Of a stretch of 64,000 nucleotides of DNA, positions 10,046 to 19,396 are shown piece after piece. The stretch's first letter is position 1. Each line of letters opens with the position of its first letter. The DNA is from Thermoplasmata archaeon (lineage in GTDB: Archaea; Thermoplasmatota; Thermoplasmata; Lutacidiplasmatales; UBA184). The stretch is from the NCBI GenBank assembly GCA_021798195.1, contig JAJZYH010000005.1, positions 1 through 64,000 on the forward strand. Reading direction: 5' to 3'. The translations under genes were made by a program, and so were the position numbers. The notes under the pieces are model-generated. The model searched no databases. It was not told where the DNA came from and saw only the letters and a list, made by a program, of their open reading frames with translations.

Positions 10046-10118
10046 GCCACTGTAGCTCAGTTGGCAGAGCGGCTGATTCGTAATCAGCAGGTCGGGGGTT
10101 CAAGTCCCTCCAGTGGCT
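10046..10118 (+). tRNA. tRNA-Thr (anticodon CGT)
   Basis: Acceptor GCCACTG/CAGTGGC; anticodon arm GCTGA-TTCGTAA-TCAGC; T-arm GGGGG-TTCAAGT-CCCTC. Confidence 0.95.
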
Positions 10119-10804
10119 TTGGTCCCAGCAGAGTGGCAGGTGATGCTTCCCCTGCCTCCTGCTCCGCTCGCGGAGGACTACGACCTCCTGCATCGCACCT
10201 CAACCGCGAAGTCAACGTCCATCTCGAACGTGCTCTGTGGCTCCCCGTACCGATCCCATGCCCTTCGGATCCCCACCGCGGAGGGGCAGCATCCGTGGCG
10301 TTTCAAGTCCCCCCTCCAGGAACGGATGGGAGACGGTCAAGGATGGCGTTTTGCGGGAACGCCCGGTGGTGACCCAGGATTCTACACTCCCACCGCCAGG
10401 ATGCTTCGCTTCGTCGTGCCTCGGAAGGCTTGCGAAGGAGTCTGGGTGCAAACGGGTGCCATCCCTGGATGGATTCTCTCGAACCCGCTTGCCACGGATA
10501 CCGACTTCCTGGCGGTTAGATGGGGACGGCACACGCCAGTCCACGGGGTCCGGTGAGCGGTCGAGTCAGGAGCGGGACCGGAAGGGGAGGCGCTCTGACG
10601 CCGGAGCTTGACTTCGTTGGCACCGCGGATGTCCAGGCTCTGCTGGACATCTTGGATTGGTTCTGGGGCCGACGGCACGATCCCACCCGCGGGCATGGTC
10701 CGGGTCCCACCGGGAGGCTCGCGACGCTGTCCCAGACGAACCGTGAGGATGCAGATCGCTCCCCCGTGTCCCCGTCCGCCTGCAACTCGCCCAACGGCGC
10801 CCGA

Positions 10805-11890
10805 TCAGGACCCGCTCAGTAGCTTTCGCGCATACAGATCTGCGAGGAATCTCGAGTTCAGTCGGTAGGTCCGGCCGCGCCTCTCCCCCCGACTCTCAAG
10901 AACACCCGCCCGACGCAGCTCGTTGAGAGCCCCCCACAGGGCCTGCACGCTATAGTGGCGGGGGTTGGGATAGTCTCCCCGCCCGAACCAGCTGCCATCC
11001 CCCGACAGGATCCAGCGAAGAACGACCCGCGTGCTCTCCCGACGGAAACGGGTGATGATGGGCACAAGGTCCGCCTGCTTCACCGCAACCCGGTAGGCAT
11101 GCTTCACCTCACCCACGAAGTAGCGACACCAGAGGGTGTAGTCGGTACCGGTGTTCGTCGAACCGAGAAGCTCGTAGTACTTCTCGCTACTCCGGAAGAA
11201 GCGAAGGTCCAGCGGAACGACACCCACTTGGGAACATCCCAGCTGCTTCAGGATCATCATGTTGAGATACCGGCCCAGCCGTCCATTCCCGTCGATGAAC
11301 GGGTGGATGGACTGGAACTCCGCAAAGAAGAGCGCGGAGGTCACTGCCGGTGGGTAGTCAAACCGATGGGCGTCGTACCACTCCAGCAGCGCTTGGATCT
11401 CCGCGTCGAGCCTGGCGGGCGGGGTCGGCAAGAACCGAACCTGACCGGTGGTCTCGTGGATGATGGAGTTCTGCCGTGTCTTCAGATGGCCCGCCACCTC
11501 GTCCGCAAGGACGCCCTGGAAGAGCTCCCTGTGCTTCGCCACGATGAGGTCTCTCGTCAGCCGGGGGGGCGGATGGAGGGCGAGATCCTTGTATGCCCTC
11601 GCGAGCTTGAAGAATCCAACCTCCGCGGGTGAGGTGGGTTTCCTCCCCTCCAGGACCTCTCGGGCATGGTCGAACTCCACCTGCTCTCCCTCCAGTCTCA
11701 GGCTCGAAACCGCGTTCCGGAGCCGTGCCATCCCCAGCACTATCTGATGCAGCTGGGGGGAGAGGAGGCGTGTCTCGAGGATGCCGTCGAGTCGCAGCAC
11801 CTCGAACGCCGGACGTGCGATGTCCTCGCCCACATGCACGCGGGGATGGAATCCCCCCGACGTGTCCGGCTTCGATAGAGGCACGGGCAC
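10805..11890 (-). CDS. Fic-domain protein (AMPylase family)
   Basis: HPFIDGNGRLGR matches HPFxxGNGRxxR; N-terminal SLRLEG matches the (S/T)xxxE(G/N) inhibitory helix; C-terminal winged-helix-like region. Confidence 0.92.
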   Translation of the reverse strand: MPVPLSKPDTSGGFHPRVHVGEDIARPAFEVLRLDGILETRLLSPQLHQIVLGMARLRNAVSSLRLEGEQVEFDHAREVLEGRKPTSPAEVGFFKLARAYKDLALHPPPRLTRDLIVAKHRELFQGVLADEVAGHLKTRQNSIIHETTGQVRFLPTPPARLDAEIQALLEWYDAHRFDYPPAVTSALFFAEFQSIHPFIDGNGRLGRYLNMMILKQLGCSQVGVVPLDLRFFRSSEKYYELLGSTNTGTDYTLWCRYFVGEVKHAYRVAVKQADLVPIITRFRRESTRVVLRWILSGDGSWFGRGDYPNPRHYSVQALWGALNELRRAGVLESRGERRGRTYRLNSRFLADLYARKLLSGS

Positions 11891-12300
11891 TAGTCAAATG
11901 ATAGATATATTTCATCATTTCTCAAGCGCGTTGGTCAAAAGCGGTCGGCGGTGGGGCGGGAGCCCCGAGGCAGGTGTCCGGGCCCCCCCGACGAAGGATT
12001 CCCACCGTCCCTCCGGATTCCCCGCCGTGGCGGTCGCTGCCGTGAATGGGGCCTCCTCGTTGGACCCCCTCGGTGGGGACCCACAACGTCGTCGGGTCCC
12101 ACGATTCCCCGGATGCCCGTGCCCTCGCCGGGGGGGCCATCCGCTCCGTACGCTGTGAGATGCCCCGCCGGGGGGGGGAACCCCGGGTGCAGATCCATCG
12201 CCCGATTCGATGCGAGGGAGGTCGGAGATCCTGCTCCCGTGAACCCGTACGGCGCCCTGAAATAGAGTGGCCATCTTCCCGCCCGTATCGGAAGTGTTCC

Positions 12301-12879
12301 ATGAAGCATGAGCGCGTGCAGGGTCAGAATGTGGATCTGGACCAACTGCAGGGCATGATCCGGGACTACCTCACTTCCCAGGGGTTCCAGATCATCCACA
12401 CGGAGAGCACGCCCGCCTATCGGTCGATCCATGGCCGCAAGGCGAGCCTGGGGAGGACCCTCATCGGAGCCGTCCGGGACGCGGAAGTGGACATCGCGGG
12501 GACGAACCAATCCTTCGAGCTCACCCTGCGGACCGGAGCCTGGGGCCGCGACATCGCAATCCCTGCTATCGAGGGGTTCATCTTTCTGGGCGGTGTGGGT
12601 GCCATCGGAGCCGGTGCCGCCGGTGCGATCTTCGCCCACGAGTTCGAGAAACACTTCTGGACGTGGCTCGAGTCCACCGTGGCTGGGATCTCCAGCGGGG
12701 CCGCGACCCTGGGAAAACCATTCTCCCCCACGATGGTGCCTGCGAACAACCTCCCCAACCCTTCCGCCCCCCTTCCGTCCGGTGGCTCCCCCTCCAACGT
12801 GAGCTGCCCTCATTGCGGCGGCTCGGTCCCCGCGGGGGCACGCTATTGCCAGTTCTGCGGTTCCCCGATCCCCACCTGA
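12301..12879 (+). CDS. Zinc-ribbon protein with a Gly-rich hydrophobic segment
   Basis: C-terminal CPHCGGSVPAGARYCQFCGSPIP zinc ribbon; hydrophobic FIFLGGVGAIGAGAAGAIF. Confidence 0.75.
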   Translation: MKHERVQGQNVDLDQLQGMIRDYLTSQGFQIIHTESTPAYRSIHGRKASLGRTLIGAVRDAEVDIAGTNQSFELTLRTGAWGRDIAIPAIEGFIFLGGVGAIGAGAAGAIFAHEFEKHFWTWLESTVAGISSGAATLGKPFSPTMVPANNLPNPSAPLPSGGSPSNVSCPHCGGSVPAGARYCQFCGSPIPT

Positions 12880-12892
12880 CCGGTTGGGCTCC

Positions 12893-14248
12893 TCACCAAC
12901 GGCGAGAGGAGGAGGAGGGGGCCCGCCGGGAAGAGGAACGCCCGCGACCGGACCCCTGGAATCCCCGGCCCCCGCGCCCCGGGCGTCCCCCTTGTCTCCC
13001 CTGCTGTGAAGCGTTCCTCCGGGGCGGAGGACCGGACTCGGGGCCCGACGGGGGCCGGTCGTACTCGAACCCCGGGATGCGGGCCCGGAGGATCTCGATG
13101 CCCAGATGCCGTTCGATCTGGGCGAACTCCCGCTCTTCCTCGGGGGTCACCAGGGAGTACGCATCCCCGCGGCGCGAGGCGCGGGCGGTCCGCCCCACCC
13201 GGTGAATGTAGGCTTCGGGCACGTCCGGGAGGTCGTAGTTCACCACGTGGGAGACCCCCTCCACATCGATCCCGCGGGCGGCGATGTCGGTGGCGACCAG
13301 GACACGGTGGGCTCCCTTCCGGAACTGCTCCAGGGCCCGGACCCTCTGGCTCTGGCTCCGGTTCCCGTGGATCACCCCCACGTCGAGACCCGCCTGGGTC
13401 AACTGGCGGGCCAGCCGGTCCGCCCGATGCTTCGTCCGGGTGAAGACGAGGACGCTCGTCATGGTTTCGTCCTCCAGAAGGGTCCGGAGGAGATCGGTCT
13501 TCCGATGGGCCGGGACCGGAAGCGCCAGATGGGAGACCCCCACGGCCGCCGCGGTGGTCTCCCCCACCTGGACCGTCTTGGGGTTCGTGAGGAACTCGTT
13601 GGCGAGCCGGACGATGTCCGGGGGCATGGTCGCGGAAAAAAGGAGCGTCTGGCGGGTCCGGGGAAGGGCGCCCAGGATCCGCCGGACATCGGGCAGGAAC
13701 CCCATGTCCAGCATCCGGTCCGCTTCATCGAGCACCAGGATCTGGAGCGCCCGGAAATCCACGTACCCCCGGCCCATGTGGTCCAGGAGCCGCCCCGGCG
13801 TGGCCACCACGATCTCCACGCCTCCCTTGAGCGCCTTCTCCTGCTCGGCCATCCCCACTCCACCGTAGACGGCGGCCGACCGGAGGTCCGTGTGCCCTCC
13901 AAGGACGGTGAGGAATTGCTGGGCCTGGAGGGCGAGCTCCCGGGTGGGGGTCAGGATGAGCGCCCGGAGGACGTGCCGGGGGCCCTCGAGGAGCCGTTCC
14001 AGGATGGGAAGCAGGAAAGCGGCGGTCTTTCCCGTGCCGGTCTGGGCCGTCCCGATCACGTCGCGTCCCACCACGGCCGCCGGGATGGTGTCCCGTTGGA
14101 TCGCCGTGGGGATTTCATATCCCATCTCCTGGATCCCTCGCCGCAGGCGCGCATTCAAGGGGAGATCGTCAAACGTGGTACCCCCCTTCTCGGGCGGGGT
14201 CCCTTTTTCCGTGGTTCGGGAAGGCTCGGTTCCATCCATGACGTTCAC
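12893..14248 (-). CDS. DEAD-box RNA helicase
   Basis: AQTGTGKT, PTRELALQ, DEAD, SAT, HRVGRTAR motifs; Arg/Gly-rich tail. Confidence 0.95.
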   Translation of the reverse strand: MNVMDGTEPSRTTEKGTPPEKGGTTFDDLPLNARLRRGIQEMGYEIPTAIQRDTIPAAVVGRDVIGTAQTGTGKTAAFLLPILERLLEGPRHVLRALILTPTRELALQAQQFLTVLGGHTDLRSAAVYGGVGMAEQEKALKGGVEIVVATPGRLLDHMGRGYVDFRALQILVLDEADRMLDMGFLPDVRRILGALPRTRQTLLFSATMPPDIVRLANEFLTNPKTVQVGETTAAAVGVSHLALPVPAHRKTDLLRTLLEDETMTSVLVFTRTKHRADRLARQLTQAGLDVGVIHGNRSQSQRVRALEQFRKGAHRVLVATDIAARGIDVEGVSHVVNYDLPDVPEAYIHRVGRTARASRRGDAYSLVTPEEEREFAQIERHLGIEILRARIPGFEYDRPPSGPESGPPPRRNASQQGRQGGRPGRGGRGFQGSGRGRSSSRRAPSSSSRRW

Positions 14249-14542
14249 TGCGGGGCAGTCCTCGAGGGGACCGGGGCAGCGGCCGGGGGCTTAAGGGTTT
14301 GGCAATCGGCAGGCGGCGGCACTGGGAGGGGTTGCCCGTCATCCGGGGGTGCGTCCGCCTCCCATCGGGAGAGCCTTCCCCGCATCGGCCGTGTCCGCTG
14401 ACCCCCTCTTCCGTGGATTCCCCCTCGGTTCGCAGATCGAAGGGAGGACCACCTCCCCCCGCAAGGGCCCCCGCCGATCCCCACAAGGTCCGGAGGATGG
14501 GGGTCGCCGCAAGCGGCTCCGGGACAGGCCCTCCTCGCCGGT

Positions 14543-15793
14543 TCAGCCGAACAGCGGGATCCGTCCCCGGCGATGCACGCTGGGGAGCGTGGCCGCGAGG
14601 AGAGAGCTCGCGAGCCCCACGAGGGCCACGACCTCGAGGACCCCGTTGAGGTTCCGGTAATCCCCGTAGAGGAAATACCCCACCACGAGGGGTCCGATGG
14701 CTCCGCCTCCGCTGGCCCCCAGTCCGAAGACCAGGGCATTGGCCAACGCCGAGGAGCCGGTGGGGACGTAGTCGGAGGCGATGGACATGAGCAGCGGGAA
14801 CGCGCTGAATGTGAAGAACCCGAATCCGATGAGCCCCAGGAAGGCGAGGTCCCCGGTGACCAGGAGCCAACCCAGTGCAGAGAGGAAGGCCCCGGCCGTG
14901 GTGATGCCGAACAACAGGCGCCTCTCGAACCGGTCCACCAGCCAGCCGAAGAACGGCTGTCCCACGATGGCTGCGGCGTACATCCCCGTCAGCGCGAGCC
15001 CCAGGGAGGTGCCGATCCCCAGGCCGCGGTCCACCGCGAGCTCGGTGGGGAGCCAGGCCACCAGGGCTTGCGTGGTGACCGACCGGACCAGGGCCACCGC
15101 GGTGAGAACGATGATCCCCAGGGTGATGCTCTCCCGCGCGGAGACCGGGTTCCCCGGTTCCCTCCCCGGGCCCGCCGAGGTCGCGGGGGCCCGGAAGCCG
15201 CTCGAGATGAGAAGGGCGCTCGCCAGCCCGAAGAGGGCGAACGTGACCAGGGAACCGGGATCCCCCAGGACCAGGACGGTCAGGGTGAAGGTGACGGGAT
15301 AGATCGCACGGCCGATGCTTCCCATGGCACCGTTCAAGCCCAGGGCGCGGCCCTGGTTCGCTGCGGGATAGGCGCGCTGGACCACCGCCGCGCCCAGGGG
15401 GTGGTAGAAGGAGGAGCCGAACCCGCCCAGGAAAGCGGAGAGGAACACGATGGAGACCAGAGGGATCCCGCGGAGGAACTCCAGGGAGAGGCCGAATCCC
15501 ACGAGCCCGGCCGATAGGATCGAAATGCCCATCCCAATGAGGTTCCCGGATCTCCCGGTACGGTCCGCCCAACGCCCCACCAGGGGGCTCACGAGGGAGG
15601 AGGTCGCATAGAAGATCGCCAGGGTGAGGGCGATGTCCAGGCTGGACTCCGACCTCTGGACCGCCAAGATGGCCCCCACCACGGGGATGAAGAAGACCGT
15701 GCCGTCGTTGACGAAGTGTCCCAGGGAGGTGAGGGCCAACGGCTTCCAGCTGGGGACCGCAGAGAGGTCCGGGCGACCGCCCGTGGAGTTCAT
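14543..15793 (-). CDS. MFS transporter
   Basis: About 12 hydrophobic helices, GHFVNDGTVFFIPVV start, GRWADRTGR loop. Confidence 0.85.
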   Translation of the reverse strand: MNSTGGRPDLSAVPSWKPLALTSLGHFVNDGTVFFIPVVGAILAVQRSESSLDIALTLAIFYATSSLVSPLVGRWADRTGRSGNLIGMGISILSAGLVGFGLSLEFLRGIPLVSIVFLSAFLGGFGSSFYHPLGAAVVQRAYPAANQGRALGLNGAMGSIGRAIYPVTFTLTVLVLGDPGSLVTFALFGLASALLISSGFRAPATSAGPGREPGNPVSARESITLGIIVLTAVALVRSVTTQALVAWLPTELAVDRGLGIGTSLGLALTGMYAAAIVGQPFFGWLVDRFERRLLFGITTAGAFLSALGWLLVTGDLAFLGLIGFGFFTFSAFPLLMSIASDYVPTGSSALANALVFGLGASGGGAIGPLVVGYFLYGDYRNLNGVLEVVALVGLASSLLAATLPSVHRRGRIPLFG

Positions 15794-16176
15794 GGGAGGT
15801 GACGGGCGGTGTTCCCATTTAACGCGCGTGGTTGGGATCATCCATGAGGGTGGGGCATGGACATTCGCAAGCGCACAGTTCCCGAATCGGGGGCTCCCTC
15901 CATGGAGCCTTAAATAGTCCGGCCGGGCCGGGGGACCCAGTCCCGCATGCCGCACTGTCTAGCCTCGTTCTCGGGCGACCCGCGAGAAGGAAGAAGGCGA
16001 GCTCGTGGGCTCCATGCCCAAATGATCCATGACCGGCGGCTCTCCTGGCCCGTGGGTGTCCCCCTTCAGACCTGCCTTCCCCCGTGGATGGGAGGAAGCC
16101 CCGACCGGACCTCTCCTCCTCCCAGCGACCGAAGGGCCAGGTCGCCGCTCCGGCGTTCCTTGGAGGACCCGTTCCC

Positions 16177-17742
16177 ATGAAGGAGTACAGTTCCCTCCCG
16201 GGCTCCTCCAACGCCAACGCCGTCCTCGGGGTCCTCGCCGGGATGGCCCTCATGGTCACCTATGTGGAGACCATGGTCCTTCCCGCCTTCGAGCAGTTCT
16301 ACACCTTCTTCGACGGACCTCCCCTCACCACCATTGCCTGGATCTTGTCCGCGTACCTCCTGGTGGGCGTCGTCGTGACGCCGATCTTCGGGAAGCTGGG
16401 GGACCGCTACGGCAAGAAGAGGATGCTTCTCCTGGTGATGTCCATCTATGCCGTCGCGGTGAGCCTTGCGGGATTCTCCCCCAACATCGGCGCCGCCTTC
16501 GGGATCGATCGGATGGACCAGATCTATGTATTCATCGGGACGCGGGCGGTCCAGGGCATCGGGATGGCCATGTTCCCGCTCGCCTTCGCCATGATCCCCG
16601 AGGTCTTCCCCCCGCAGAAGGTGGGCCAGGCCCAGGGCATCGTGTCGGCCATGTTCGCCGTGGGCGCAGCTCTGGGCCTCGTGGGAGGAGGCTACATCGC
16701 CCAGACCTACGGCTGGCAGCTGACCTACCACACGGTCATCCCGGTCGCGGTGATCCTCGTGGCGCTCACCTACGTCCTCATGAACGAATCCACGCGCCGC
16801 TGGGAGAGATCCATCGATGTCCCGGGGATCCTCGGCATGGGGTTCTCCCTCGCCATGCTCATGTTCGCCATCACGGAGGGAAGTTCCTGGGGATGGACCA
16901 ATTTCGCGGGGGCCACGTGGGGGAAACTGAGCTGGGGCGTCCCGGAATTCTTCCTCCTGTCGGTCGTGGGCCTCGTCCTCTTCCTCCTCTGGGAGCCACG
17001 AAGCCCCAGCCCGGTGGTGAACTTCCACGCCCTGAAGGAACGGAACATCTGGATCTCGAACGTCAACGGTGTCATTGCCGGGATGGCGATGTTCCTGACC
17101 TTCGTCAGCATGACGGTGCTCGCCGAACTCCCGTACCCTCCCGGATTCTCCCAGGATGGGTTCCAGTTCGGGCTCATCGCGCTCCCGTCGGCCCTGACCA
17201 TGCTGGCCACCGGGCCCTTCATCGGCCGGGCGGTCTCCCGCTGGGGCCCCAAGCCCGTCATGGAGATCGGGTTCGCCGCCATGGCGCTGGGCGCGCTCGC
17301 GCTGGTGTTCCAGCATGGCTCCCTCTGGGAGCTCGTCGTGTACCCCATCCCCATCCTGGCGGGGAACGTGGCCTGCCTCATCTCCATGTCCAACATCATC
17401 ATCCTGTCCGTGGATTCCCGGGAGCTGGGGATCCAGACGGGCATGAACCAGACCTTCCGGAACTTGGGGTCTGCCATCGGGCCGGTCCTCTCCACGTCCC
17501 TTCTCGCGGCATTCACCACCACCGTGCTGCTTCCCTTCGGGATCCGCATCCAGCTATACACCTCCCGGGGCTTCGAGGTGGTCTTCGGGGTCACCGTCCT
17601 CGCCGCGATCGCTGGGGGCATCCTGAGCCTCTTCGTCCGGAACTTCCGGTTCCTGTCTGACGGGACCCGGCACGGACATCCGGGACTGGAAGGGATCCCG
17701 GAGGAGAACCCGGTGGCCGAGGTGGAGACCGTTGCGCCCTGA
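16177..17742 (+). CDS. MFS transporter, DHA2/EmrB-like (14-TM)
   Basis: GKLGDRYGKKRMLL motif, numerous TM helices. Confidence 0.9.
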   Translation: MKEYSSLPGSSNANAVLGVLAGMALMVTYVETMVLPAFEQFYTFFDGPPLTTIAWILSAYLLVGVVVTPIFGKLGDRYGKKRMLLLVMSIYAVAVSLAGFSPNIGAAFGIDRMDQIYVFIGTRAVQGIGMAMFPLAFAMIPEVFPPQKVGQAQGIVSAMFAVGAALGLVGGGYIAQTYGWQLTYHTVIPVAVILVALTYVLMNESTRRWERSIDVPGILGMGFSLAMLMFAITEGSSWGWTNFAGATWGKLSWGVPEFFLLSVVGLVLFLLWEPRSPSPVVNFHALKERNIWISNVNGVIAGMAMFLTFVSMTVLAELPYPPGFSQDGFQFGLIALPSALTMLATGPFIGRAVSRWGPKPVMEIGFAAMALGALALVFQHGSLWELVVYPIPILAGNVACLISMSNIIILSVDSRELGIQTGMNQTFRNLGSAIGPVLSTSLLAAFTTTVLLPFGIRIQLYTSRGFEVVFGVTVLAAIAGGILSLFVRNFRFLSDGTRHGHPGLEGIPEENPVAEVETVAP

Positions 17743-18640
17743 CCCGATGGCCCCGGGTCACGGGCGGGACCCCCGCGACCCGGAGGCGGGGAGGATCGGA
17801 AGAGAGGGGAGACCTCCCTCCGCGGTGGATGGGCGGGGCCCTGCCGAAATGGACGGCCACCGGCTGACCCTCCCGCTGGACGGGATCACCTGGTCCTATC
17901 TCGAGGGAGGAACGGGGGACACGGTGGTCTTCCTTCATGGTGCCGTGAGCCTGGGACAGGTCTGGACGGGGGCGTTCCCACGGCTCGCCGCACGCCACCG
18001 CGTGATCCTGCCGGATCTTCCGGGGTTCGGGGATTCGGAGGCAAACCCCCCATTGGAGACCCTGGCGGACGTGATCGCTGCCCTGGACCCCTTCCTGGAT
18101 GCGGTGGCGCCTTCCCCCTTCACACTGGTGGGGAATTCCCTGGGCGGGACCCTGGCGACTCTCTGGACCCGGAGCCACCCCCAGCGTCTCCGGGGACTGG
18201 TCCTGGTGGCCCCGGCCGGCCTCTCGGGAGGGGCGGAGGCATCCGGCCCCGCGGCCGCGGGGTCGCTCCGGGAGATGAACTCCCGGCTCTTCTCCGACGT
18301 CGGCCGGGCCCGAGGGAACCTCCCGCACTTCTCGGTGCCTCAGGCACGGATGAGATGGGCACGGGCCCGGAGCACCACCCGTCGCTGGCTCCGGAGGGGG
18401 ATCCCTCCGATCTCGCTCGAGGACCTTCCGGTCCCCATCCGTGTGATCTGGGGCACCGAGGACCGGATCCTTCCCTACGCTGAGGTGCTCCGCGCCATGG
18501 AGGGACTCCCGGGCGGCACGCTGGTCCCCCTCGCGGACTGCGGGCACCTCCCCCAATGGGATTGCCCCGAGGCCTTCGTGGCGGCGGTGGAGGACTTCCT
18601 CCGAGGGAGCGCTCCTCCCCGAGGTGTTCCGCGACCTTGA
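17732..18640 (+). CDS. Alpha/beta hydrolase
   Basis: VFLHGAVSLGQVW, VGNSLGGTLA nucleophile elbow, GHLPQWDCPE C-terminal His. Confidence 0.88.
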   Translation: MRPDPMAPGHGRDPRDPEAGRIGREGRPPSAVDGRGPAEMDGHRLTLPLDGITWSYLEGGTGDTVVFLHGAVSLGQVWTGAFPRLAARHRVILPDLPGFGDSEANPPLETLADVIAALDPFLDAVAPSPFTLVGNSLGGTLATLWTRSHPQRLRGLVLVAPAGLSGGAEASGPAAAGSLREMNSRLFSDVGRARGNLPHFSVPQARMRWARARSTTRRWLRRGIPPISLEDLPVPIRVIWGTEDRILPYAEVLRAMEGLPGGTLVPLADCGHLPQWDCPEAFVAAVEDFLRGSAPPRGVPRP

Positions 18641-19368
18641 TGGGCACCGAGGTCCATGCGGACCCCATGGAAGGAAGCGGCGGACGGGGGCAACCGCCCC
18701 TTTCGGACCCCGGGGTCCTTGCGGCACTGGCCCCGCTCCGCGAACTCCGGTGGCGCCATCCGGTGGAAGTGGGCCTCCACGCAGCTTCCATCCCCTGTCC
18801 TCCGTGCGACCGGATGGATTCCTTCGCCCGGGCTCTCCTCCGCTCCGCCCCGAACCTCTCGCTCGAGTTCGTGGCTCCCGCAGGGCTCGATCAAACGGGG
18901 GAAGCCGCACCCGTCCCATGGCTCCGCTTCCCCGAGCCTTCTCGCATCCGCTTCCTGGGGGCTCCCGGGAGCGCCCTCTCCCCCGCGTTCGCGGGTCTCC
19001 TCACGGAGGCCGTCCAGGGCCCGGGTCCGCTGGATCCCGCCCTCCGGGAGGTTCTCCGTCAGATCCTGCGCCGGCATCATCTGCGCCTCTTCGTCTCGGA
19101 GCAGGGACCGGATTCGTCCCCGGTCCTCTGGGCCCTGGGAAGATGGGTCCTCCATGACGAGCGTCACCTCCGCCTGGACGTGATCTCCGTGGATCAGATG
19201 CCGGACCTTTCCCGACACTTCGGGGTGCGGACCATCCCCGCTCTCCGCGTGGACGATTTCGCCCACTTCTATGCGAGCCCCGACCCACGGGAGCTTTCGG
19301 GTGCGCTCCGGGACGTCCTGCCCGACGGGAGCTGGCCCGCCACGGATCCTCCCGCGACCGGCCGATGA
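18640..19368 (+). CDS. Thioredoxin-fold protein resembling two-domain protein disulfide oxidoreductases
   Basis: CPPC at 18796-18807; second domain with DLSRHFGVRTIPALRVDD (cis-Pro); start overlaps the upstream stop (TGATG). Confidence 0.6.
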   Translation: MGTEVHADPMEGSGGRGQPPLSDPGVLAALAPLRELRWRHPVEVGLHAASIPCPPCDRMDSFARALLRSAPNLSLEFVAPAGLDQTGEAAPVPWLRFPEPSRIRFLGAPGSALSPAFAGLLTEAVQGPGPLDPALREVLRQILRRHHLRLFVSEQGPDSSPVLWALGRWVLHDERHLRLDVISVDQMPDLSRHFGVRTIPALRVDDFAHFYASPDPRELSGALRDVLPDGSWPATDPPATGR

Positions 19369-19396
19369 ACCAACGGTCCACGCCATGCGGCGAAGC

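Noticed and set aside
10299-10322. tttcaagtcccccctccagg resembling the tRNA-Thr 3' end (possible att site)
   Set aside because: Only about 10 contiguous matching bases with an insertion and no integrase; likely chance.
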